From: an uncultured Victivallales bacterium
Lineage (GTDB): Bacteria; Verrucomicrobiota; Lentisphaeria; Oligosphaerales; JAFGRS01
DNA length: 5,051 nt
Direction: 5' to 3'
NCBI GenBank assembly: GCA_903834675.1
Contig: CAILKC010000826.1
Coordinates: 1-5,051, forward strand
Below the pieces are notes generated by a model that was not told where the DNA came from, ran no database searches, and saw only the letters and a list, made by a program, of their open reading frames with translations. Position numbers and translations under genes: made by a program. Positions 1-5,051 of this stretch are shown piece after piece (position 1 is the first letter of the stretch; every line of letters starts with the position of its first letter).

Positions 1-71
1 AAAAATGTGCCGGAACCTGGATCGGCAGCCGAGATCGCCCCCGGGGCGGCGTTGAGATAGCGGGCGCGCTT

Positions 72-120
72 GCCGCTGAGTCGCGTTCGACCTGCTCTGC
101 GGCCAGGGCTGTTTCTTTTT
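72..120 (+). terminator. Possible rho-independent terminator
   Basis: GCCGC-T-GAG at 72-80 pairs with CTC-T-GCGGC at 95-103, giving eight base pairs around one T-T mismatch. A T-rich run, TTTCTTTTT, follows at 112-120. The run stands out in this GC-rich DNA. It begins 8 bases after the stem rather than directly at it, so the fit to a classical intrinsic terminator is imperfect. It lies 12 bases after a TAG at 58-60 that may end an upstream plus-strand gene. Confidence 0.3.
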
Positions 121-191
121 CCGGGTGGTAGGCATGCTGGAGCCGACGGTCCGCACCGGCCCTGCCGGGGCTTCCGGCGTACATGGGGATA

Positions 192-226
192 CCGCGAACC
201 CGCCCGAAACGGGCTGGGCATCGCGG
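192..226. other. Strong imperfect hairpin
   Basis: CCGCGA (192-197) pairs with TCGCGG (221-226), CCC (199-201) with GGG (216-218), and GCCCG (202-206) with CGGGC (210-214). This leaves an AAA loop (207-209), one bulged T (215) and a small internal loop (A198 against C219-A220). That is 14 base pairs in 35 bases. No T-tract follows on either strand, so it is not an obvious intrinsic terminator. It lies about 170 bases before the M55 start and upstream of the suggested promoter. It could be a structured leader element if transcription starts farther left, or a chance product of high GC. Confidence 0.35.
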
Positions 227-319
227 GCTCCAGGGCGGCAAGCAGCATCACGGCGGACGTCTGCCAGATCCAGCGGGGGGCTCTTTCTTGGAACAGCCCT
301 GCCTGTCGTCCCCCAGCGA

Positions 320-348
320 TTGCATCCGCGCCAAGCGTGGCGTATCCT
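320..348 (+). promoter_or_regulatory. Possible sigma70-like promoter for the M55-TcdA pair
   Basis: TTGCAT (320-325, three of six consensus bases) and TATCCT (343-348, four of six) are separated by exactly 17 bp, about 50 bases upstream of the M55 start. A 10-bp perfect palindrome, AACCGCGGTT (350-359), lies just downstream of the -10, where an operator could sit, but about five such palindromes are expected by chance in a window this long. No other promoter candidate was found in the flank. The match is weak and the organism's sigma preferences are unknown. Confidence 0.28.
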
Positions 349-388
349 TAACCGCGGTTCCTGTGACTCGCGGCCCCTTCCAAGCAAC

Positions 389-393
389 GGAGA
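389..393 (+). promoter_or_regulatory. Ribosome binding site that sets the M55 start
   Basis: GGAGA ends five bases before the GTG at 399. This decides for GTG 399 over the in-frame ATG at 183, which would add 72 residues that do not resemble the family. Confidence 0.6.
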
Positions 394-398
394 TCCTG

Positions 399-1184
399 GT
401 GAAAGTCTACATTGTTACCGACCTCGAGGGCATCAGCGGCGTCACCACATTCGAGCAGACACGCAACAGCGATGGGCCGCTGTACCAGAGCGCCCGGCAT
501 CTGCTCATGGGCGACATCAATGCCGCGGTTCAAGGCTGTCTCGACGGCGGCGCTACCTACGTCTGCGTCATGGATGGGCATGGCCGACCGCTGAACGTCA
601 TCCCCGAAGAGATGCATCCCGGCGCGGATTTCGTCTGTGGCCGCGGCTTTGGCATGACGGCCGGGCTGGACGCGACGTTCGCCTGTGGCATGCTGGTTGG
701 CTACCACGCCATGGCGCACACGCCCGACGGGGTGCTGTGCCACACGCAGAACTCGCGTTCCGACGCCCGCTACTGGTACCAGGATCGCGAGTTCGGCGAG
801 ATCGGCCAGGAGGCGATGATCTTCGGCCACTTCGACCTCCCGATCGTCCTGGTGACGGGCGACGAGGCCGCCTGCCGCGAGACGCGGGAGTTTCTCGGCG
901 AGCAGGTGGTCACGGTCTCGGTCAAGAAGGGCTTCAGCCGCGAGAGTTGCCTGATGGTGCCGCCGCAACGAGCGTATGCCATGATCCGGGCTGGCGCGCA
1001 GGAAGCCATGGCGCGCATCCCCTTGTGCAAACCGTTCAAGATGCCCTTGCCGATGCGCGGCCGCTACGAAGCCTTGGCCGAAACGCTGCCCGACACCGCC
1101 AGCCCTGCCCTGGTCGCGACCGCGCCGCGCAAGCGGCTTGAAAAGGTCTTTGCTGACCAGTTGCACATCCACAGCTTTGCCTGA
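399..1184 (+). CDS. M55 family metallopeptidase, DppA-like D-aminopeptidase
   Basis: Predicted 261-residue zinc aminopeptidase, close to the roughly 270 residues of Bacillus DppA. Known M55 enzymes are cytoplasmic decameric metallo-aminopeptidases that release N-terminal residues from short, often D-amino-acid-containing peptides. Seen here: the N-terminus MKVYIVTDLEGISGV carries Asp8 and Glu10, DGHG carries His61, GYHA carries His103, LCHT carries His115, and GEIG carries Glu134. These match in order and spacing the dinuclear zinc ligands (Asp8, Glu10, His60, His104, Glu133) and the proposed catalytic His115 of DppA. The Ser usual two residues before Asp8 in the SxDxEG signature is Val. GTG 399 is chosen because the family N-terminus begins exactly there, after a GGAGA ribosome site. 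There is no signal peptide. Unlike Bacillus dppA, no dipeptide-transport genes adjoin it; the next gene, 19 bp downstream, is a TcdA homologue. The family call is firm; the substrate is inferred. Confidence 0.92.
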   Translation: MKVYIVTDLEGISGVTTFEQTRNSDGPLYQSARHLLMGDINAAVQGCLDGGATYVCVMDGHGRPLNVIPEEMHPGADFVCGRGFGMTAGLDATFACGMLVGYHAMAHTPDGVLCHTQNSRSDARYWYQDREFGEIGQEAMIFGHFDLPIVLVTGDEAACRETREFLGEQVVTVSVKKGFSRESCLMVPPQRAYAMIRAGAQEAMARIPLCKPFKMPLPMRGRYEALAETLPDTASPALVATAPRKRLEKVFADQLHIHSFA

Positions 1185-1203
1185 GAGGGGCGCGAGTGCA
1201 GCC

Positions 1204-2124
1204 ATGGATAGCAGTCAAACGGCATCCGAGCCTGACAGTGGCGGCACTCAGCCCCGGGTGCCCCGGCGTTTTGACCGGGTGGCCCGGCTTCTCGGCGGCG
1301 GCGGGTTGGCGAAGCTGGCACGCAGTCACGTGGCGGTGTTTGGGCTGGGTGGCGTGGGCAGCTACGCCGTCGAAGCGCTGGCCCGCAGCGGGGTCGGGCG
1401 CCTGACCCTGGTGGACTTCGACGATGTGTGTATCACCAACGTCAACCGCCAGCTCCACGCCTTCCCCGCCACGGTCGGACGCGCCAAGTCTGAACTCATG
1501 GTCGAGCGCGTCCGCGCCATCGACCCACACCTCGTGGTGGCTGGCTACCGGGAGTTCTACGACGAATCCACCTCCGAGCGTTTGCTGGTCGGCGGGCCGG
1601 ATGTGGTCATCGACGCGATCGACAACGTGACCGCCAAGATCCACCTGTTGGCGACCTGCGTGCGGCGAGGCATACCGGTGATCAGCAGCCTGGGCGCGGC
1701 GGCCAAACTGGACCCAACCCGGGTCCGCGTCGTCCCCCTGGCCGATACAGCGATGGACCCGCTGGCGCGGGTGGTGCGCAAATACCTGAAACGGCGTCAC
1801 GACATCGAGTGCGCCGAGGTCGAGGGCCTGTACGCTGTCTACTCCGAGGAAGAGCCCGTCCCGGCGGACCCGGACTATCGCACCTCGCTGTGCGGGGTGG
1901 AATGCGCCTGCCCGGGCGGTCCGAACCGTCGGCACTCCTGCGAGCACCGGCATGTGGTTCACGGCAGCATGGTGTTTGTCACGGCTGCCTTTGGCCTGGC
2001 GGCGGCAGCCGCCGCCGTCAAACTGCTCACCGGCAGGGGCCTCTCCCTGATCCCCGCGGTGCCCGGGCTAAGGCGGCGGCGGCGGGCGGCAGCGACACCG
2101 CCACCCAGCGTGCCGCAGGCCTGA
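1204..2124 (+). CDS. tcdA: TcdA-like tRNA threonylcarbamoyladenosine dehydratase (E1-like, ThiF fold)
   Basis: Predicted 306-residue E1-like enzyme; E. coli TcdA has 268. TcdA uses ATP to activate and cyclise the t6A37 side chain of ANN-decoding tRNAs, giving ct6A. Seen: RFDRVARLLG at about 22-31 opens the family domain, then the nucleotide-binding loop FGLGGVGSYA (46-55), Asp71 at the end of the following strand, DDVCITNVNRQLHA (73-86) with the Asn/Arg residues that contact ATP in E1 enzymes, and DAIDN (137-141). DDVCxTNxNRQ(I/L)HA separates TcdA from MoeB, ThiF and HesA. A cysteine cluster (Cys230, 234, 236, 246) precedes the hydrophobic helix at about 256-275; it is absent from E. coli TcdA and may bind zinc. 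The arginine- and proline-rich tail (290-306) is also extra. ATG 1204 is used: an upstream TTG at 1138 would overlap the peptidase and add no family sequence. The Shine-Dalgarno is weak. Probably co-transcribed with the peptidase gene. Confidence 0.88.
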   Translation: MDSSQTASEPDSGGTQPRVPRRFDRVARLLGGGGLAKLARSHVAVFGLGGVGSYAVEALARSGVGRLTLVDFDDVCITNVNRQLHAFPATVGRAKSELMVERVRAIDPHLVVAGYREFYDESTSERLLVGGPDVVIDAIDNVTAKIHLLATCVRRGIPVISSLGAAAKLDPTRVRVVPLADTAMDPLARVVRKYLKRRHDIECAEVEGLYAVYSEEEPVPADPDYRTSLCGVECACPGGPNRRHSCEHRHVVHGSMVFVTAAFGLAAAAAAVKLLTGRGLSLIPAVPGLRRRRRAAATPPPSVPQA

Positions 2125-2182
2125 GCGCTCGCGCCGACGCCGGCTCCGCACGTCGCAGAGCGGGGCCTCAAGAGCGGCGCGG
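2125..2182. other. Convergent spacer with GC-rich hairpin
   Basis: These 58 bases separate the rightward TcdA gene from the leftward cluster. CGCTC (2126-2130) pairs with GAGCG (2158-2162), and CGACG (2135-2139) with CGTCG (2151-2155), around an 11-base loop and an uneven internal loop. It is placed where a two-way terminator between converging transcripts would be expected. There is no T-tract on either side, so an intrinsic terminator is not shown. Confidence 0.25.
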
Positions 2183-2353
2183 CTAGAGCAGGTCCCAGTG
2201 CGTGATCGTGATGGCGGCGGGGTAGCCCAGCTTGTCGGCATGCCCGTCGATGAACCCGAAGGTGGCCTGGTTGGTGTGGCGATACTCGGGGCTGTACCCC
2301 GTATTGATGTTCACCGCCTGGATGACGTAGTCCAAGAAAGAGGGCGGCCTCTT
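2183..2353 (-). pseudogene. C-terminal remnant of an H-X9-DG prepilin-like protein
   Basis: Reading leftward from just inside the mannosidase stop to TAG at 2183-2185, one frame encodes 56 residues including YRHTNQATFGFIDGHADKL. The His followed by exactly nine residues and Asp-Gly, preceded by Arg and followed by His, is the H-X9-DG signature at the C-terminus of prepilin-type proteins that are abundant in Planctomycetota, Lentisphaerota and Armatimonadota. Full members run to roughly 200-350 residues and begin with a type IV prepilin leader and a hydrophobic helix. Neither is present: the frame continues upstream into the mannosidase coding sequence, where it gives no family-like sequence. 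There is no ATG; an in-frame GTG at 2314 and TTG at 2335 lack ribosome sites. The piece is best read as a truncated, probably unexpressed gene end. A recent deletion, a rearrangement or a mis-joined assembly could each explain it. Confidence 0.68.
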
Positions 2354-4476
2354 CAGACCAGGCAGGGCATGCCGCGCGTCAGGTCGGCGTAGGCCGGTGG
2401 CTGTTGTAGGGCCAGCCCCATGGCGTCGAGCGCGGCCGGAGTCAGCGCGGCCCCGAACACGAGCCGCAGCCTGAAGTCGTGTTCGCCGCGGTCGCTGGTG
2501 CGCCCGCCGACTCGGCCACCGGGGTCGGGGACGTGGTGCGCCATCTGCGGACTCCGCAACAAGGTCAGCCGCACCTCGGCCGACGTGACATCGGCAGCAA
2601 AGACATCGGGACAGACAAGACCCAGGCAGTGCCCGTCGGCGAAGCGCAACAAGATGCCATCGCGAAGGGGTCGCTCGATGCCGTCCAGAGAGCGTTCGAT
2701 CCAGCCGCCGGGAATGCCGTCGAAGCGACGGCTCGGCGGCGTGGGAAGCGTGATCACGAGTTTGAGCAGACGCCGGTGTTCGCTCCAGCAGATGCGATGC
2801 CGCAGTTCGACCCAGGACTCGCCGGCGTAGAGCCGCACCTGCCGCAGCAGGGCGCTGGCACCGATGGCGCCGATCTGGGAGGTCTCACGCATGAGCTCGC
2901 CATCGGCACTGGCCACTGGCGTCTCCCAGCGCGCCGGGTCGAGCCGACGGCCCGCGAAGCGGCTCACCCCATGTGACCAGGTATCGGTCGGGTCGTCGAT
3001 GAGCTGAAGGCACGGCAGCGCATAGGTCTGGCCGTTGCCGCGGATGCCATGGCAGAGGTCCAGCGAGACGGGACCGTTCCGCAGACCATCGACAGTGCGT
3101 ACGACGCCCGACGCCAGCGCCGCTCGCGGTCGATCCGCCGCCAGGCGCAAGACCCGTAGCTGCCCGGGCGCTGCCTCCAGCTTCACCAGCAAGCGTACCG
3201 GCCAGGACATGGAGACGATGGCCTCTGGGAGGAGCTGCTGGCAGGGCACCTCCAGGCCCGCCTCGTCGAGCAGCGAGAACTGCGCCGGCCAACCGCGCAT
3301 GCCCATCCAGGGCTCGACCTCGACCCAGTCGCTGAAGGAGGCCTCCGAGGCATTGAAGAAGACCAGGCGCTGCAACGGGTCGGCGGACAGCGCGCTGAGC
3401 TGTCGGCGCAGGCTCTGATGCACCACGCGGTCGGCAAAGGCCTGCACGGCTCCGAGTTGCGCGTCGACCTGGCGGTAGGCCGAGGGCAGGCAGGTGCCGC
3501 CCAAGGTATCGTGAAACTGCATGAACGCCACGGTGCGCCAGTGCTCCTGCAGGTCCCGGGCCGCGGTCCGCGCCGGCCGCGGATCCAGCGCCAGAGCTTT
3601 TTCTGCCTGAGCCAGAGCATGTTCTGACAGGCGAACGCCCAGCTTGACGGGCCGATGCACGGTGTAGCAGCCGACGGCGTGGTGCTGCAATTCGCCCGTC
3701 ACCAGCGGCAGCGTCTTGATCTCGGCCGCGATGGCCGCAAAGAAACGGCTGGGAGAGGAAAACTCCAGACGCAGGCCGGCGAAGGCCTCGCGGTGGTCGC
3801 GTATCCAGGCGATAAGCTCTTCGCCGGGACCGCCACCATGATCGCCGACCCCGGCAAAGCACAGCGTGTGGGTAATGCCCTCTGGCAGGGCGGTGCAGGC
3901 CGCCCGCAGATGCGCTTCCGTCAGCCGCGGCGCATTGTAGGAGCCCGCGATGCGGAAGGTGGTCACCTCCGGACCGTCCGCGAAGCCGCGCCAGCGGAAC
4001 AGCCGCGCCGACAGGGCCAACTCATGCTCCTGCGGACGCATCATGATGTAGTACTTCTGGCCGGCTTCGGTCATAAACTCGGGCAGCGTCGCCGCGTGTC
4101 CGAAGGAATCGGGGTTGAAGGCCACCTCGGGAAAGACGCCGAAGCGCTCGAGGAAGTACTCTTTGCCGCAGGCGATCTGGCGGCGGAAGCCGATGGCGCT
4201 GGGCGCATTACAATCGGGCTGCATCCACCAGCCGCCGGTGAGAGCCCAGCGTCCCGCCTGCACGTGCCGCCGGAGGCGCCGGAACAGCGCCCGATCGTGC
4301 TCCTCGACCTGCTGGTAGACCCACGCCTCGCCCTGGGTGTAGATGGCGTCCGGGTTGTGGTCAAGCCGGTCGCAGGCGCTGCGGCAGGTGGCCAGCGCCT
4401 CGTCGACCCCGGCCTGCCAGGACCAGAGCCAGATGGGGTCCAAGTGCGCATGCAGGACGATGTGGATCGTAGTCAC
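2353..4476 (-). CDS. Glycoside hydrolase family 38 alpha-mannosidase
   Basis: Predicted 707-residue retaining, zinc-dependent alpha-mannosidase that removes alpha-linked mannose from glycans or mannosyl-glycerate-type substrates. Seen from the GTG start: HAHLDPIWLW (9-18) with zinc ligands His11 and Asp13; NPDSFGHAATLPEF (121-134) with the presumed nucleophile and zinc ligand Asp123; GDHGGGP (211-217), a family loop; and MQFHDTLGGT (319-328) with zinc ligand His322. The helical middle domain precedes it and beta-sandwich regions follow to DRGEHDFRLRL (662-672). There is no signal peptide, so a cytoplasmic site is likely. GTG 4476 is chosen because the catalytic barrel begins within a few residues and GAGAGGA lies 7 bases upstream; a longer reading to 4836 only translates the 9-bp repeat and the preceding gene's DNA. 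Classical GH38 enzymes are about 870-1000 residues; this one ends shortly after the central sandwich at LTRGMPCLV, lacking the usual last domain. It may be a short subfamily or a truncation. Likely in one operon with the edge gene. Confidence 0.9.
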   Translation of the reverse strand: MTTIHIVLHAHLDPIWLWSWQAGVDEALATCRSACDRLDHNPDAIYTQGEAWVYQQVEEHDRALFRRLRRHVQAGRWALTGGWWMQPDCNAPSAIGFRRQIACGKEYFLERFGVFPEVAFNPDSFGHAATLPEFMTEAGQKYYIMMRPQEHELALSARLFRWRGFADGPEVTTFRIAGSYNAPRLTEAHLRAACTALPEGITHTLCFAGVGDHGGGPGEELIAWIRDHREAFAGLRLEFSSPSRFFAAIAAEIKTLPLVTGELQHHAVGCYTVHRPVKLGVRLSEHALAQAEKALALDPRPARTAARDLQEHWRTVAFMQFHDTLGGTCLPSAYRQVDAQLGAVQAFADRVVHQSLRRQLSALSADPLQRLVFFNASEASFSDWVEVEPWMGMRGWPAQFSLLDEAGLEVPCQQLLPEAIVSMSWPVRLLVKLEAAPGQLRVLRLAADRPRAALASGVVRTVDGLRNGPVSLDLCHGIRGNGQTYALPCLQLIDDPTDTWSHGVSRFAGRRLDPARWETPVASADGELMRETSQIGAIGASALLRQVRLYAGESWVELRHRICWSEHRRLLKLVITLPTPPSRRFDGIPGGWIERSLDGIERPLRDGILLRFADGHCLGLVCPDVFAADVTSAEVRLTLLRSPQMAHHVPDPGGRVGGRTSDRGEHDFRLRLVFGAALTPAALDAMGLALQQPPAYADLTRGMPCLV

Positions 4477-4483
4477 GGGGAGA

Positions 4484-4490
4484 TCCTCTC
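4484..4490 (-). promoter_or_regulatory. Ribosome binding site of the mannosidase
   Basis: GAGAGGA on the minus strand, 7 bases before GTG 4476. It decides the start and excludes the upstream in-frame extension through the tandem repeat. Confidence 0.65.
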
Positions 4491-4501
4491 TTCTGGACTT
4501 G

Positions 4502-4570
4502 GGTCCGACAGGTCCGACAGGTCTGACGGGTCTGACGGGTCTGACAGGTCTGACGGGTCTGACGGGTCTG
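4502..4570. repeat. 9-bp tandem repeat, consensus GGTCYGACR, seven copies plus a partial
   Basis: Seven complete units fill 4502-4564: two GGTCCGACA, two GGTCTGACG, one GGTCTGACA and two GGTCTGACG; a partial GGTCTG follows at 4565-4570. Variation is confined to two positions (C/T at the fourth base of the unit's GTCYGAC core, A/G at the last). Each unit contains GTC-N-GAC, a 7-bp interrupted dyad, so the array is also a series of small inverted repeats spaced 9 bp apart. The array fills most of the 101 bp between the edge gene's stop and the mannosidase start and ends 11 bp before its Shine-Dalgarno. Because the unit is three codons long it translates as a three-residue repeat in every frame, which does not imply coding. 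Similar short repeats are common between genes in some environmental phyla; their function is unknown to me. Confidence 0.95.
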
Positions 4571-4577
4571 CTACCCC

Positions 4578-5051
4578 TCACGCTTCCTTGGAGGTCGCGC
4601 TCAGGGCGCTCGCCAAGGGCGTCCGGCGACCGTGCTGGGCATACTCCGCCTGCCAGCGCGGGGCCTGATAGTCGAAGCGGAAGATATGTCGGCAGAGGCC
4701 ACGGCGCCAGAGGCCGCGCCAGAGCCTCTCCTTGGCCGCCCAGAACGCGGCCGCGGCGGCGAGCCGTTCGGCATCCCACTGCGCCGCCTGCTGGACCCGC
4801 ACATCCGCCTCGCGCAGGCGTAGCTTCTCCTCCCAAGCTTGCAGCCGTTCCGAAGACCGGCTGCCGCGCGCCAGCAGATCGAACTCGCGGCGGGCCTTAG
4901 CCGGGTCCATCGCCTCGACGTCGCCCATGGCGGCGAGCCATTCCGCCCAGCCGCGCGCAGCGCCGCCGAAGTAGCGTTCTGCGTAGGCCTCCAACACCGC
5001 GGCAGCGCTGGGGTACTGGCCGCTGGCGAGTCCGGCCAAGATCACCTTATT
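4578..5051 (-). CDS. C-terminal part of an unidentified, possibly glycoside-hydrolase-like protein
   Basis: Reading leftward from the right edge, 157 residues end at TGA 4578-4580; the frame is open to the edge, so the start lies outside the window. A GTG at 5045 is in frame but is probably internal. I do not recognise the family with confidence. The visible start, roughly NKVILAGLASGQYPS then VLEAYAERYFGGAARGW, loosely resembles the C-terminal ends of some carbohydrate-active proteins, such as DUF4838 and alpha-glucuronidase-like ones, where Asn is followed by a helix and a Y..r.fG.aA motif. Visible residues 45-120 are strongly helical and charged, rich in Glu, Arg and Ala, and may form a coiled or helical bundle. 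A Trp- and Arg-rich segment then leads to CRHIFRFDYQAP. No signal or membrane segment is visible in this part. Its stop is 101 bp before the alpha-mannosidase on the same strand, so a shared operon and a glycan-related role are reasonable guesses. Confidence 0.75.
   Translation of the reverse strand, partial: NKVILAGLASGQYPSAAAVLEAYAERYFGGAARGWAEWLAAMGDVEAMDPAKARREFDLLARGSRSSERLQAWEEKLRLREADVRVQQAAQWDAERLAAAAAFWAAKERLWRGLWRRGLCRHIFRFDYQAPRWQAEYAQHGRRTPLASALSATSKEA

Larger units (their letters stand above)
1..398. other. Non-coding left flank, no defensible gene
   Basis: This stretch carries no gene I can support. Several frames stay open on both strands, as expected at this GC content, but none gives a recognisable protein or has a Shine-Dalgarno before a start. 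On the plus strand the first frame reads 19 codons and stops with TAG at 58-60. That could be the tail of a gene running in from the left, and the T-rich hairpin just after it would agree, but 19 residues cannot prove it. On the minus strand an ATG at 135 opens a basic-rich reading frame off the left edge, without a convincing ribosome site. The region otherwise holds two hairpins, a possible promoter and the M55 ribosome binding site, listed separately. Confidence 0.5.

Noticed and set aside
1..135. Minus-strand frame from an ATG at 135 with a lysine/arginine-rich start running off the left edge
   Set aside because: There is no ribosome site, the protein is unrecognisable and only 45 codons are visible; its Lys run is the complement of the T-rich terminator-like tract.
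350..359. Perfect 10-bp palindrome AACCGCGGTT as an operator
   Set aside because: About five 10-bp palindromes are expected by chance in a window this size, so it is mentioned only with the promoter candidate.
183..398. N-terminal extension of the M55 protein to an ATG at 183
   Set aside because: The family N-terminus MKVYIVTDLEG begins at GTG 399 with a good ribosome site; the 72 extra residues look like translated non-coding DNA.
348..1205. Long minus-strand reading frame of 285 residues opposite the M55 gene
   Set aside because: Antisense shadow: it lies across a gene with all catalytic residues in place, its protein is Arg/Ala/His-rich and unrecognisable, and long open antisense frames are expected in GC-rich DNA.
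1036..1962. Minus-strand reading frame of 308 residues opposite TcdA
   Set aside because: Antisense shadow of the clearly coding E1-like gene; no recognisable domain.
4502..4570. CRISPR array
   Set aside because: The repeat unit is 9 bp with no spacers between units and there are no cas genes.
3655..4668. Plus-strand reading frame of 337 residues opposite the mannosidase, ending in a Gly-Ser-Asp type repeat
   Set aside because: It is antisense to the catalytic barrel of the mannosidase, and its repetitive tail is only the 9-bp DNA repeat translated.
4477..4836. Extension of the mannosidase by 120 residues to 4836, with a repeated Arg-Pro-Val segment
   Set aside because: The extension overlaps the upstream gene in another frame and translates the tandem repeat; the GH38 barrel and ribosome site place the start at 4476.

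Overview
The window is GC-rich bacterial DNA (roughly two-thirds G+C by eye). It holds two short gene clusters that converge near position 2150. The rightward cluster contains an M55 (DppA-type) metallo-aminopeptidase (399-1184), followed 19 bp later by a TcdA-like tRNA t6A dehydratase (1204-2124). The leftward cluster begins off the right edge with the C-terminal 157 residues of an unidentified protein (4578-5051). It continues with a 707-residue GH38-family alpha-mannosidase (2353-4476) and ends with a 56-codon fragment of an H-X9-DG prepilin-like protein (2183-2353).

Taxonomy can only be suggested. Three features fit the Planctomycetota/Verrucomicrobiota/Lentisphaerota or Armatimonadota range of environmental bacteria better than the well-studied model phyla: an H-X9-DG prepilin fragment, a 9-bp GTCYGACRG-type intergenic tandem repeat, and a TcdA with a cysteine cluster. 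This is inference from family knowledge, not a database result.

Layout. Positions 1-398 hold no gene I can defend. They contain a terminator-like hairpin with a T-tract (72-120), a strong 14-bp imperfect hairpin (192-226), a possible sigma70-like promoter (320-348) and the ribosome binding site of the M55 gene. From 399 to 2124 lie the peptidase and tRNA-modification genes, probably one transcript. Positions 2125-2182 form a short convergent spacer with a GC-rich hairpin. From 2183 to 5051 everything is on the minus strand. The 101-bp gap between the edge gene and the mannosidase is mostly filled by seven copies of a 9-bp repeat, which ends 11 bp before the mannosidase Shine-Dalgarno.

Functionally the minus-strand cluster looks like carbohydrate (mannoside) breakdown. 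The plus-strand pair combines peptide turnover with tRNA modification and has no obvious pathway link. The main oddity is the mannosidase 3' end. The protein stops right after its central beta-sandwich region, and the DNA immediately beyond its stop is the tail of a pilin-like gene with no beginning, which suggests a deletion or rearrangement scar. I see no CRISPR, tRNA, rRNA, insertion sequence or complete mobile element, and no convincing new multi-gene system.
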